Positions 1 through 11,823 of a stretch of DNA of 64,000 nucleotides are shown one piece after another. How positions within the stretch are numbered: position 1 is the stretch's first letter; the number at the start of each line of letters is the position of its first letter. The notes under the pieces were generated by a model. It was not told the origin of the DNA. It made no database searches and saw nothing but the letters and a program-made list of their open reading frames with translations. This stretch comes from Talpa occidentalis (taxonomy: Eukaryota > Chordata > Mammalia > Eulipotyphla > Talpidae), in the NCBI RefSeq assembly GCF_014898055.3, contig NW_026555331.1:103863694-103927693 (forward strand), read 5' to 3'. The position numbers were made by a program, and so were the translations under genes.

Positions 1-3000
1 TTAATGTACCAGTTATATAAGAAATACGGGGTCTGGGGGCGGGCTGGTCCACAATTATGTTCAACATGATATCATAATTCTGAAAACTGGACATAATCTC
101 GGTTAAAAGAAATGATTGCATTTTGCCATTTTATCTTTTGCTTCTAATGTAACTTAAATTCCCATTCTAATAGTGGGTTATAAGAGGCCTTAATTCTTTG
201 TGTCTCTCTTAAAGCTGCAGTGACCACAATACGGGCTTTATGGCTTTTTTTTTAAATGCCGTGACTAAAGATCAGATTGTGGAGACTCCGAAGCCATCTC
301 CCTGTGAAAAGAAACACAGCACATTACATTAATAAACAACTGTAGGAGTTTTCTTCATCCAGGAATAACTCAGGGCATTAAGGCTTAAGGTCTTTTGTCT
401 TGAGTGCAGCAAGAAGTGTAATGAAAACAAAAACACCAACACATAAAAATACAATTTATGCTCTTTTATCAAGCGAAGAAAAAGTTGGTTAACGTTTGAA
501 AAGGGAGCAGTAATGTAAATTTATTGACAATTTTATTGTAATAATTAGATGTTTACACAGTCTGGACATTGTGGGTAAATCACTTCGAGCATGTTTATTT
601 GCAGGGAGCTGTTTGCTGGGCACTGCAGCAGGTTCATTAAGAAGACATACTGTATTAGGATTCAAAGAAACAACCCGCTCCCATTCTCCCTTCTCTGTTT
701 TATATTGAAAAAAAAAAAAAAACCCTACAAATAATGAAGTAAAACGCAGAATTCCCTTCCTAAGGAAAACAAGTTCCCCCATGGTTCCGAAATAACTTGA
801 AAATAAATCTTGTATTGAATATCTTAATACACAGCATTAAAGAGGGGTCAGCTCTAATGACTATAACTAGCTTTTAATACCTAGTATGTAAATGCAATCT
901 GTTTTTTGACTAAGAATAAATTATAGCAGAGTGTTAGGGAAGCTCTTGCTTCACCCTTTTCTTTAAAATAAATAAATAAACTAGCATTTGTTTTAGGTGA
1001 GTGGCTTCTCTTCTCAATATTTTGAAAGAGAGAAATCTCGTTTATAGAGAAATATCTCTCTTAAGCAGCTTCAAGCCAGATTAATAAATTAAAACTGCAC
1101 ACTTGAATAATTTGACTAAATTTAAAATCTCTACATGGCTCTCTTTTATCTTTTTCTTTTTTGGTGCTTCTATACTAATCTTTAATATGTTGCTCTGATA
1201 TGGGTTTTCATATTTCCAAACTGAGCTAAAATGGAAATGACAGATTTTCGGTTATGCAAAAATAGCAATGAAGTGCCAGGGAAAATACATTGTGAACAAA
1301 GTAATCTTTAGAAAAGGCATGAAATGAGAGTAATTTTGTAGCATGATATGGATCCAATAACAGTAGCATATTTGAAGCAATTATATCAATTTTTAAAATT
1401 TAAAAACTGTTTAAAAATTAAGGCACTAAATGCTAAGCTATAATGTGTTTCCAGCCTTAGTACACTTCCATTAGAATTAAGTAGTAATCAATAAAGAGTA
1501 TTTATTGCTATCTACCACAGCACCAGTGGAAGCAAAGGACAGTATCCCTAGAATTCAAAATTCTCTAGTATAATCATTTAGGGAGAGAAGGAAAGTTTTA
1601 AGAGTGGCTCGGGTTTTATTTTAATCACAGTTACCACAATTCATTGTATTTTCAACTATTTTCCTTTACCAAAAGAGTACAGTACTGAAAACACATTTTG
1701 AAAGTAATAATTTGCTGGTAAAGTTTAAGATGTTAAGGGTAACTTTGATTTTAGAAAGCAGATAACAAGTAGATGATATGACAATTCTTTGAGTTAATGA
1801 ATTGATTAATGGTTCAAAATAATCAAGAGATGACATTACAGAGCACCATTTTAAAGAGAAGTACTAAAAATTAACTCTATAGTAAAATGACATTATCAAA
1901 TATGTTACTGGAATATACTACCTGACATCATAGATTACAATTTCTAGGCTAAAAAATGAAATTTTCAATGACACTGTATGATAACAAATATATTTAATAA
2001 TCTTAAATAAACTCAAACTTACTTTGATATCTACACTTTTAAGTAATTCAAGACATGAGAAATGAATTTTTAAGAAATCAGATCATGGAAGCCATTATTA
2101 TTTGAAGGGATATGCTCAATTTTTTAGATAATTTAAATTATTGAAGAGTCCTTTGCATTTTTTATTAGCTTTGCCTAAAGTTATAACATTAAAGCATTAA
2201 GGTTACATGTAATGAGGTTCTGGTTTGCCGTTATTTCTAGTGCATATTTTCACAAACTACACTTAGATTAGTACCATGTTACAAAGCTAATTTGATCAAG
2301 CAAAATTGTCTTATTCCTTGACATGCACTGAAAGAAAATGTTGAACTACAGAGTGTGCATTCACACACAAACACTACAGATACCCAGTTCAAAAGGAGAG
2401 TAGACACTGGGTGAAAAGAACCTGCACAGAAATTTTCCTTGGGGTATTTGTTTACAAAATTTTTTTTTCCTGCTAAGGTCGACAAACTACAAGCAGAATA
2501 TATCTAAAGCCTGTTATCCAAATTGATGGTTTAATAGAAACGTTTATTTTGAAATTTTACAGGGAAGTAACCTCTCTGTTATTGAAATCTCCATGAACAG
2601 AAAGTGACGATAGCTTGAGAATCAGTGACTTGATTCGAAATGTATTTACAATTATAGAATTTAATCTCAAACTCCTCTGGGATAATTTACATCCATTTTC
2701 AGTATAAAATAATATATGCAACAGCTCACTAACATCATTCCAAGCAGGATTACAGCCAGTGCTAAATGTTCAAAAATTTTTCCCTTGCTTTTGGTCTGAA
2801 GGAGGCATTTTTGTTTCGATCCATTGTTTCATTTCGGTTGCCCTATCTTCACAGGCAAAAAAGTCACTTTATGACCACCACTGGTTTTCCAAGTCACCCC
2901 CAAATACAATCTCACTCGAGCCTAACTACACCTGGTGAGGTAGAAAGAATAAATGCAGCTGTTATTTTTGAAGGCAATGAAACTTAGTCCAGAGCAGGAA

Positions 3001-4504
3001 GCACGAGAGATCTGAAACTAGAATCCTGACTGACTCCAATTCCAGTGGTCTTCCTACCAGCACTCTCCATACGACGGTACAACTCTGTCCCCAACTGAAG
3101 GAAGAGTCCTTCTTCCTAAAGGGCTAGGGGTCATTCTCAGCTCCCAAAATTATGTCTTACTGCAACTGGCACAGCTCTGTAAAAGATGTCCATGCGATTC
3201 TACACACAGCTCTTCGGTTCTTCTCACACTTAATTAAGCAGCTACAAGCGTTTCAGGAATTTTCATAGAAATTGATCTTTTCACCTAAACCAACACTGAA
3301 ACACTTGCACCTTCCTTCCCCTCTATACATTTAAAATAGATGATAGACAGAGCTAGAGGATAGATAGATAAATAGACAATTATGCATATATAAGAAAAGA
3401 GTCCCGGTTTGTCTCCAAGATAGTCTAGGTTCAGCTGTGACAAAATCAGAGGATTTGTGTGTGTGTGTGTGCACGGGTCTTAGGACACTGCTAGTGATTT
3501 AACCTGCTAAGAATTGCACAAAGGTAAGGCCTCCTGGGGCTATTCTCCCTCTCTATTTTGTTTAGACTACGAATCTGCTTGGGAAAGATTGTGTCGAATT
3601 CTGTTTGAAATGCCCCTAGCACACTGTTGGCACTTAAATGTAATTATTCAAAATGGAATCATTTAATTAGATAGGAAGAGAAATAGCAAGCCCTGAGACG
3701 ATAATAAAGAATAAAGCAAATATGCTGACCGGCTAAAGCAAAGCAACAGATAGATAACAACGCACACTCACAAGATAGCTACATTTCAATTTTTCAATTC
3801 CGGATGCACATAACAGGATAAACACAGCCACAGACCTTGCTTTTGCGGGGTTCACAGAAAGCAGAGAGCACAACTGATACTGTTAACACCACAGAGTGAT
3901 AAGAATTGTATGTCTCAGGCCTCCTATGACTTAGTTCCTTGGGAAATTCTGAGGAGAAGGAGGAGGAAATGAAAATGGAGTGATAGAGATTCTACAGACT
4001 GCAAGTGCTTGAACCAGGAATTAGGAACGAGCCCTGTACTCATCTGACAGGGGCAGGTTATTTTATACCAAGATCTACTTGGTAGGCAGCAGGAGGGCAG
4101 GCAGTGCAAAGTTGTTCACCCTATGCTTTAGAGCAGGGTGTTCTGAGTACCAAGCATGAAAAAACTTTGGATTCTACACTGGATGTTAAACTTCATACAG
4201 GCTCTTCTCTTGGGCTATAAGGTAGCCAGTATTTCAGGGTGCACTTTAGACCATGAGGGGGTTCAATCTTACCCCACCTCTAGCTAAATTCCAGTCCTCT
4301 AATATTAGTCTCCTAACATAATCTCTTAATTTTCTTATCTCCCCAACCCTGACCTGCCAGCCTCCAATCCCTGAGGTGCAAAACGATCTTTGAAATGGAT
4401 TTGTTAAAAAGAGGTAAAAAAAAGAACAGAAGACTTTCCTTATGGAGCCCTGCACTACGCACAGCGTGGGTGCTCAAGGAGTGAGACTGTGTACTAGACA
4501 GTCC
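1..4504. other. intergenic region downstream of SKAP2, no gene seen
   Basis: AT-rich sequence on both strands with only short chance ORFs. It holds a TG microsatellite (3456-3471), short GATA units (about 3359-3376) and a possible weak MIR-like stretch around 2890-3060. No SINE of the young family is present. Nothing here supports an exon. The low repeat content suggests conserved non-coding DNA, but that is inference. Confidence 0.5.
3456..3471. repeat. (TG)n microsatellite
   Basis: Eight uninterrupted TG units. Confidence 0.9.
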
Positions 4505-4520
4505 AATAAAAGTTGTCCTT
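4505..4520. repeat. target-site duplication, left copy, of the L1 at 4521
   Basis: AATAAAAGTTGTCCTT, repeated perfectly at 5390-5405. Confidence 0.92.
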
Positions 4521-5389
4521 CTGATCACAAAAATCTGCAAAGAGCTGATGAGACTCAACAACAACAAAGAAAATAATCCAGTCAAAAAATGGGCAGAAGA
4601 GCTTAAAAGAAACTTCTCTGAAGAGGAAATGCAAATGGCCAACAGGCATATGAAAAAATGTTCAACATCACTTGTCATCAGGGAAATGCAAATCAAAACT
4701 ACCATGAGATACCATCTTACACCAGTGAGAATGGCACATATTAAAAAAACTAGCAACAACAAATGTTGGCGAGGGTGTGGAGAAAAAGGAACTCTTCTGC
4801 ACTGTTGGTGGGAGTGCAAACTGGTCCAACCACTGTGGAAAGCTGTGTGGAGATTTCTGGACCTACTAAACATAGAGCTTCCATATGACCCAGCAATTCC
4901 ACTCCTAGGTATTTACCCAAAGGACACAGAAACATCCATTCCAAAGAACACCTGCACCCCTATGTTTATAGCAGCACTGTTTACAATAGCTAAGCTTTGG
5001 AAACAACCCAAATGCCCAAAAATAGATGACTGGATCAAGAAGATGTGGTACATATATACCATGGAATATTACTCAGCATTCAAAAAAGATAAACACATGC
5101 AATTTGCTGCAACATGGATGGCGCTGGAAGGGATCATGCTCAGTGAAATAAGCCAAAAAGAAAAAGAAAAATACCGGATGGTCTCACTCATAGCAGGAAT
5201 CTAGAAAACTTAAATAATGGACCAGGAAAATGAAAAACTATAAGAAAGTGAAAATCAAAATCAACAAAAAACTATGAACCAGAGACACTTTTAGGGGGGC
5301 GGGGGCGGGAGGGGAGGGATTGGGGTCAGAATGGGGGGCGGCAATTGTATGGGGAATATAACAATAAAATTTATAAAAAAAAAAAAAAA
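4521..5389 (+). mobile_element. 5'-truncated L1 with ORF2 C-terminus and G-rich 3' UTR
   Basis: Target-site duplications AATAAAAGTTGTCCTT at 4505-4520 and 5390-5405 bound the insert exactly. It carries only the last part of L1 ORF2, open from 4548 to a TAG at 5202-5204. The C-terminal cysteine motif of L1 ORF2 is visible as C-x3-C-x7-H-x4-C (CWRGC, then HCWWEC), followed by the typical QPLWK and [10 protein letters not shown] segments. No endonuclease or reverse-transcriptase domain is present, so the copy is dead on arrival. The 3' UTR has a polypurine G-rich stretch (5294-5338), then AATAAA and a poly(A) tail. The perfect duplication and open frame mark it as fairly young. It was inserted in the AT-rich intergenic space beyond SKAP2. 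Confidence 0.95.
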
Positions 5390-5405
5390 AATAAAAGTTG
5401 TCCTT
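5390..5405. repeat. target-site duplication, right copy, of the L1 at 4521
   Basis: Perfect 16-base match to 4505-4520, directly after the poly(A) tail. Confidence 0.92.
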
Positions 5406-5540
5406 AAGTAAATTCACATCTCAACAAGTAAAATCGTATGTCAGACATAGCAGTCACTTGTTATAAGATTAGGCAAGTTTTAGAAATAAGTGTGGTCATT
5501 GATGGTAAAGAGCTAACCAGCTTGTAATAATCCTTGAAAC

Positions 5541-5608
5541 AAAGATACATCAAAAAAGATACATCAATTAAAAAATTTTACATCAATTAAAAAAGATACA
5601 TCAATTTA
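5541..5608 (+). repeat. short minisatellite, about four units of 17-19 bp
   Basis: Imperfect direct repeats of the unit AAAGATACATCAATTAAA; the third unit has TTTTACATC in place of GATACATC. Confidence 0.8.
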
Positions 5609-6099
5609 AATCTTCTCCTCAAGACAACAAATTGAAAACTATTTGAAAAAGAGCAATGAGCTTTGAAGTAATCTTCAAGGCGTCTCTGGCCGGCCAATTT
5701 CCTCAGGCTTGACGGTTAAGGAGGTGGAGCGGATGGGAACAGTTTTTAATAAAGGGTCTCCTTTGGCCCTGTGTCCTCTCTCAATTTTCTTCCTTGACTG
5801 GCTTTCTAATTTCATCCAGAACAAAAGTCCATGGATAGAAATAATCCTGCTTTGAAGCTTGCTCCCAATTGTGGATTAGCTGCTTCAGATTTAATGTGGT
5901 TGCCATGGCCCAATTTCGCTGTCCCATCGTCAGATCTTGAACTCTTCTTTTTGCATTGTTCCAGACTAATTTAAAGGAATTGTATCATCAGTGCTCAATA
6001 AGCACATATTGAATGCCTACTGCATGCACAGAATAGAACTGAGCATTTAGTGTGAATCTCTCGCGGCACTGTGAAGCAGAATGGCGCTGAATGCAGGGG

Positions 6100-6290
6100 A
6101 GGGAGGCTGAATCACTTACTACTCCTGGGCCATGGGACAAATTGTCCTCAGTTTCCTAATCAGAAAAAAAGGGAACAAATAACAGAATTTACTTAATAGG
6201 GTTTTGTTGGAAGGATTGAGTGGAAAGTGAATAGCATGACAAAAGTAAACACTCAGCGAATGTTAGCTATTATTATTACTAGTCTGCACT
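6100..6290 (+). repeat. MIR SINE fragment
   Basis: The order of motifs follows MIR: TCAGTTTCCTAATCAG, then AATAGGGTTTTGTTGGAAGGATTGAGT, ending in CTCAGCGAATGTTAGCTATT and ATTATTA. The tRNA-like head is poorly preserved. Confidence 0.65.
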
Positions 6291-6625
6291 GTTACCATCA
6301 TCTTGACACATGAAGAAGACCAGGTTTTCAAAGTGGACTCTCATGGGAGTTGGAGGGGACAGAGTATATGGGAATCCATTTATTTGTTGGCATTTTCTCC
6401 TCCTCTAAAGCAGTCACTTTTAATTGGCATACGTTGGTGTCATTAATTTTCTCCTTTGAGAGTACCTGGGTGACACTTTCTTCAAACACGAGGTAAATTG
6501 CTGCTCAGGCTGTAGAATGGCACCTGCTTTTACTCTAGCAGGAATGATCTTTTTATATTACAAAGTTGAGGACAATAAACAGAAAACAGACAAGTGCTGT
6601 TTTATATCACCTCTAGGAGTAATGG

Positions 6626-6666
6626 ATAATAGTAATAATAATAATAACAACAACAGCAACAACAAT
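6626..6666 (+). repeat. (AAT)n/(AAC)n microsatellite
   Basis: TAA units followed by CAA units with one AGC interruption. Confidence 0.85.
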
Positions 6667-7697
6667 ACAGTGATAATAGGCAAGACCAAAACCAGGGAAA
6701 TACTCTGTAAGATTCCAACATTAAGAAAAGCACTTAAGAGATGGGCTTTTGGGGCAATTTTCTATTTTCATACCTTTGCATATCTTCATGAGTTTTCTCA
6801 TTTGTTCAGCTTCCAGGCCCTCTCCCAATATTTCAGACCTAAGCTGACCATTGGGGTGACAAAGTTTACTTCTGTATTGATGGCCACTTTTATCTTTAGG
6901 ACTCAAAACACTCAGGTTAACCTTATTATCCAATTTTAAAGGAACAGTAAAGATTAAAAAATAGTAACAAGATTGAATTATGGTAAAATTTCACATCAAC
7001 CTGGAAACTCCCCACTTTCCCAGTTGCTGTTTGAGCCACCCAAGGTAATAGCTAGACTGTGTCCAAACTCAGATTTCTTGTGTACTGCCCAGATGGGATT
7101 CGGGACACAGTCATGTGAGGTGTACGCAGAGTGAAACTCAATCACTTACCCTGGGCTGCCTGGGTCAACTGCTCCTTTTCTGGAAGAATGACAACACTGA
7201 ACACTGGACAGGAAGGGAAGAAACATCTAAAGACTAGCTGCCATGCTCAACTTTCTTGTTATTCACACTCTCGGTCAATTCTGTTACCAACAATCCAATC
7301 CAATCACCTTGTTGATGGTATTGTGGGGACAATGAAATAGCTTTTAAAGACTCAGTAAAAGGGACGATTCTTTGATCAAGAGAATGTTCTTGGTCAGAAA
7401 GATAATTTACTAAACAATAAAGGTATTTTTTCACTACGAGGGATAAAAAAGTCAAGCTTTTCCTAAATCTCAGGGCTTGAGCTACTATGGAGTGCCAAAC
7501 AGTTCATCAACAAATCTTTACTGGATATACATCACATACTCTGAAGAATCAATCTGGCAATAAATCATATTTTTTGTGTCCAAGCAATGACAGAGGAGAT
7601 TCTACTTGGGAAAACAAAAAGTTTCTCCGACACAGCACTAATGAAATGTCATCCTATGTTGCTGTGATCATATAATTTTGTATTTATCTCATCACAG

Positions 7698-7847
7698 CAA
7701 AATATTACTCTACCAGGGGTTCCAGTAGATGTTCTAGAAGTACTCAACTACAAGGCAGAGGGTGTAGTGTTGGCAGAAGCTGAGGCTCTTCAGAAATTTC
7801 TTGTTCCCAAGCTAGAGGATCAACTGTTTAAAGCTACGCATTTGAAT
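7698..7847 (+). other. orphan exon-like open block with both splice sites
   Basis: A 150-base block, exactly 50 sense codons, lies between a CATCACAG acceptor (AG at 7696-7697) and a perfect consensus donor AAT|GTAAGT (GT at 7848-7849). Read from its first base it begins QNITLPGVPVDVLEVLNYKA, continues EGVVLAEAEALQKFLVPK and ends LEDQLFKATHLN. The composition is protein-like (balanced charges, spaced hydrophobics, probably helical) in a region where chance frames close quickly. Both boundaries are phase 0. I do not recognise the protein. No partner exon was found in 1-12000 on the plus strand. It may be an exon of an unannotated or decayed gene between SNX10 and SKAP2, or a chance ORF. The family is unknown and I assign no function. 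Confidence 0.35.
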
Positions 7848-9042
7848 GTAAGTTAAGCTTATAAAAGCTTTTTACTTATTTATTTCTCTGTATTTCAGAA
7901 TGCTCAGGAATTTACTGGCAAACTACGGCATCTTAACATTTTTTTTCTCTGTACATTAATTATATTCCTTCAACTTCTAAATGAGGCTATATTTTCTACC
8001 TTGGCCATGTTTCAATCTCTACCTTTTCAATATTCTCGAAGCTATTGAACTTGAGAAGTAAAAGTGAGCATTACACAGTGTGTGTGTCTATAATTCAATT
8101 CAACAACTGAAATTCAAACAACTGATTTCTATGAAATTTAAAAGCATTTGACTTGATTTAAAATCTTCAGTGTTTCATTCACTCTGATTGATACAGTTCA
8201 AGCTTTTAAACTACACTTACACTGAATGATAAGGATAAGTTTTCTTACAGTGGCTTAACTATGAATCTGAACCTCTAATATGTAACTCGGTTTTGGGTTC
8301 TGTTTTCACTCATGATCCTCGCTCGTACTAGACTATTAAGTGAATAGCAGTAGATTAGACTGGATATACAGAGAAAGTAGAAATCATAAGAACTATGAGA
8401 AAATCTAGACTGGAAACATTTTAGAAACAATTGAACGGAATCTCTCTTGTAATAAAAGGCTGCATTCAACATGCTGTACTAAGAGCAAAAAAAGCCAAAA
8501 AAAAAAAAAAAAACCCAAAAAACAAAAACAAACCCCACATACATAGATTTTACCTACAGATGGTTGAAAAGTGATTTGCTATAGTACTTTAATGTAATTA
8601 GGAAAAGTGATCCTACAGTACTTTATATGATTATCTGTAATTAAATTAACACAAGGTAAAATAATGAACTTAAAATAATATAAAGTATTCAAAATGAGTG
8701 CTAGCTTACATAGCATTCTTTAATGTGACACAAAGAAAGTGTGATGTGTAACAAAGTGGCAAAAGCAGAATGGAGTGAGCAGTGGTGAAGTGTAAACCCT
8801 ATAGCAATGAAAGTCATTTGTATTATCCTTACTTCTTTGAATAAATTCTGATGACAGCCCTATTTCATTTCTTCATTCAGTTTGGAGGCCAGATGGCATT
8901 AGAATCATTTACTTCACCTTGTTGTGCTTAATTACTACAATCAACACACTATTTTCCAAATTAATCATAACAAAGTAATTTCATTAGTAACACAGCAGGC
9001 TGTTGAATTATTAGCATCATAACAGTTTGCAAACAATTAAAC
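7848..9042. other. intergenic AT-rich DNA with homeodomain-type motifs, no gene seen
   Basis: No repeat or exon is recognised apart from an A-rich stretch near 8493-8530. Around 8920-9060 there are many TAATTA, TTAATC and ATTAG words, a density typical of conserved homeodomain-target DNA but also of plain AT-rich sequence. Confidence 0.35.
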
Positions 9043-9048
9043 TTTATT
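9043..9048 (-). terminator. alternative poly(A) signal AATAAA for SKAP2
   Basis: AATAAA on the minus strand with GU-rich sequence downstream (AATTGTTTGCAAACTGTT). It would give a 3' UTR of about 2.8 kb. It competes with the signal at 9529-9534. Confidence 0.25.
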
Positions 9049-9528
9049 TGAACCTTAAAAATTTGCAGAGTGGAACATTATTGTAAGATCTAATGGCAAT
9101 AGAGTACAAATTCAGTACAGAGCAAATAATCAAGCAAAACGCTATATAAAATATGACTTACAATCACCTTTGAAAAAAATTAGCTCTCTAACTGTTCATA
9201 GAAAAACAAATAAAAGCTAAGCAAACATAATGAGAATATAACAATTAGCATATTTTCTAACAAGGCATGTTGTTTAAATTCACATTAATGATATTATTAT
9301 GAACTTGAAGAGTGTGTGAGATATTGTCAAGGGTGTAAAGAAAAGTTTCTCCCTGGAAGTATGCAAAATGATTTTTCCAAATGAATGAAATATGCAAAGT
9401 TGTTACAAATTGAAAGAAATTATTTTTTCCCTGTCACTCCAATTTTTATATCTTTCCTTTCATAAATCCCACTTACATTCAAGTTAAAAAAGAACAAAGA
9501 CCAGAAGAGCTCTGGACAAAAGTAACAC

Positions 9529-9534
9529 TTTATT
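9529..9534 (-). terminator. candidate poly(A) signal AATAAA for SKAP2
   Basis: AATAAA on the minus strand, 2.3 kb past the stop codon, followed by a U-rich stretch (GTTACTTTTGTCC). It is one of several possible signals; the choice is an inference from spacing only. Confidence 0.25.
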
Positions 9535-9722
9535 TCTGTATTGTCACCAGTCACAGAGAGACTATCTGGCTTGGAAGTGTTGGTCATCAGTTGGCAAAGG
9601 ACTCCCTCTCCTGGATTAACTGTAAAAGGAGGCAGAAATCTTCTGAATGTTTTACATTCCCTGGGAGTTTGTATCTGAGTGGGGGATGGGGGCTTACGTG
9701 GTAGGATATGTAATGAAAAGCT

Positions 9723-9737
9723 GCTGCCATCTACTGG
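9723..9737 (-). promoter_or_regulatory. CTCF-binding-site consensus match
   Basis: The minus strand reads CCAGTAGATGGCAGC, a full match to the vertebrate CTCF core CCASYAGRKGGCRSY, in the neighbourhood of the SKAP2 transcript end. The orientation follows SKAP2 transcription. A boundary or loop anchor is a reasonable inference next to the HOXA landscape; occupancy cannot be judged from sequence. Confidence 0.6.
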
Positions 9738-11823
9738 CCCAGGACTAGAATCTTCACTTAAGTCAGAATCAGGAAACCTGCATCCACTAGCAAGTCTATA
9801 TTTTTCAGAGGAAATCACAACTCTTTTTGCTTTCCAACCTCTCAGGCTTTGAAAACCAGTCTGCTAAATTCTTCTCTGGTTGTCTCATTTTTTGTCAAGA
9901 TGATGTCAAAACTACTGCAATGGCTCTACATTAGGAAGAGGCTAACGAGCACACAAATTATTTTCTGGTACCTTTACCTTGACAATGTTTAATTTATCTA
10001 CACTGAAGTTTACCCACAATCACTAAAGTTAATATTCTTTCACACCTGAAATCAGATGGCCATAGGACTGGGGGGTAATGGGAAAATACACACTCCAAAA
10101 TACCACTTGTAAAAGTTTTATATAAGTAATACGATAGCTTATCTGCACAGTAAGAATCTTTATCTTTATAAAGAAGAGATCAGAAAATTCAACAAAGGTA
10201 GATCCTCCTAGTCAATGATTCAATATTAAGAGATTATATCCACTCCGAATAATTATCCAATCAGCAGGGCACTTTGATATATATTAAGGCCACATTGGTA
10301 CCTCACAGGCATTTAAAATACCTTTCACTTCAAATATACCTGAAAAGATAATGCTAAAATTCTGCAAATCTTGCTCAGGCAGCACAGCATACATCTCCAA
10401 TGTCAGATTAATCTACCCTCCCTCTCAACTCTTGTCCATGTCCCACTGGGATTTCTATACTCTCCTCTCTGAGCTGCCGTCCCTGTCTTTTCACTGCTCT
10501 AAGAAGTGTAGGGATTCAGATCTGGAGTTTTCCTCTTCTGGGGTGGGACCATCAAAGCAAAGCAAAGGCCAGGAAGGACCAGAGAGTGCTGGCTTAGTCT
10601 GAGAACATATTGAGATTTTTTTAATGCCATTATATTCGTGGCAGATGGAATTTCTTATGAGTTTTTAATTTTATTAAATTTAAACAAAACTACAGTAGAA
10701 AATGTTGGCAAGCCCGTCATCAGATATGTTGTTGATGAGGGCTTTTGCACAAACTCTGTCTGGCTCGCACACGTGCTGCAGCAAGCACACTGTTCTGTCA
10801 CGCAGAGCCACGGGAAAGAAAGAAGATTTATTTAGTTTTTTCTTTCTTGTGGTTCTGAATAACACAAAACAAATTGTTAATCAGAAAAAATTCCTCCATG
10901 AAGACATATTATTATTATTATATGAAAAATAAATAGTAAGATAAGTCATCTACAAAGTTTTAATAAAGCTCTGTCCTTTAGGTAGCATCTACCAAAAACT
11001 TGTATGATATTTTCAATTAAATTTCTATGAAATTATCTATTACATCTTAAAAATAATTAATGTCCAATATTAAAAGAAATTACAACTCATACTGGAGGTA
11101 GCTGTGACTCTGAGGTACTTATAAAATAGCGCTGACTTCCTCACACAAACCAAATGAGTAAATAAAAAATACAATTATTACTTCTCAAAATAGCAACAGG
11201 TTTAACTTTGCTGCTTGCATCTAATTTACATTAATATCTTTCATTGAATTTCACATCAGAGGAGTATTATAATGAAAGCGTACGATAACAGTGAAAGATG
11301 AACAATATTCAACAAAACAAAGGCGATGAGCTGTTGCTAGTGCGTTCATGATGATTTTAAATCCAAAGCGTCTGCAGCCTAGCAGAAGAATCCTCCTTTT
11401 ATGCAGGCAGAAAGGAAAAGTTGCATTTTAATTTTTTCTTCAGTTGAAATGTTGATTTTTTCCTGCTTAGAAAAAATATCATATTCTTAGCCAAGAAAAA
11501 TGAATGTTTACTCAACATTCTGTTAACTCAGATCCTTAGAAAGGCCATAAAAGTAGTATTTTACTAACGAGGAGGAGGTTTGGGAAAACAGCTGGTTATT
11601 ATCAAAGGGACTTTCTCTAAATAATCTATTTCCAAAGTAAATTCTATGAAGTTATTTTTAAAATGAAACCAGAGTTTTTTTAGAAGATGATTTGAGAGCA
11701 TAATCTTTTTCTTATCAGAAAACTACAAAGACTTTTAAAAAGGCAAAGACTCATAATGCGAAGACCAAGAGAACATATGCGCTATTACAGACTATTGGAT
11801 TAAAATGTACTTACCCAGGACTC

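Larger units (their letters stand above)
5609..7697. other. intergenic region with one MIR and an AAT/AAC repeat, no gene seen
   Basis: Apart from a MIR-like stretch at about 6100-6290 and a trinucleotide repeat at 6626-6666, no exon, RNA gene or mobile element is recognised. The 140-codon plus-strand ORF at 6517-6939 runs through the trinucleotide repeat and has no protein-like character. Confidence 0.45.
9420..9818 (-). other. 132-codon ORF inside the putative SKAP2 3' UTR, unknown
   Basis: An ATG-led frame on the same strand as SKAP2, 2.0 kb past its stop. The first 75 or so residues are polar and proline/serine-rich (for example DLSEDSSPGPVDGSS and LPRKPPSPTQIQTPRE); the end turns hydrophobic (CPELFWSLFFFNLNV) and looks like read-through of AT-rich DNA. 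No domain is recognised. The same bases contain the CTCF-like motif on this strand (9723-9737) and a candidate poly(A) signal. It may be chance, an alternative last exon, or a fragment of an old gene. I would not annotate it as a gene without transcript evidence. Confidence 0.2.
9043..11823 (-). other. SKAP2: probable SKAP2 3' UTR region
   Basis: This is sequence directly downstream of the SKAP2 stop codon in the direction of transcription. No coding exon of known type follows. Several AATAAA hexamers occur on the minus strand (around 10825, 10670, 9529-9534 and 9043-9048), so the transcript end cannot be fixed from sequence; the left limit given is the furthest signal considered. The region is AT-rich with few recognisable repeats, as expected of a conserved UTR or gene-end region. 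It contains a CTCF-like motif at 9723-9737 and a long sense-direction ORF at 9420-9818, described separately. Confidence 0.45.

Noticed and set aside
4313..4944. Minus-strand ORFs of 64 and 186 codons
   Set aside because: Mostly antisense of the L1 ORF2 remnant, with hydrophobic low-complexity translation.
4548..5204. 218-codon L1 ORF2 piece as a functional protein
   Set aside because: It lacks the endonuclease and reverse-transcriptase domains; the copy is 5'-truncated and bounded by target duplications.
6517..6939. 140-codon plus-strand ORF
   Set aside because: It contains an Asn run from an AAT/AAC microsatellite, has no domain and has no splice context.
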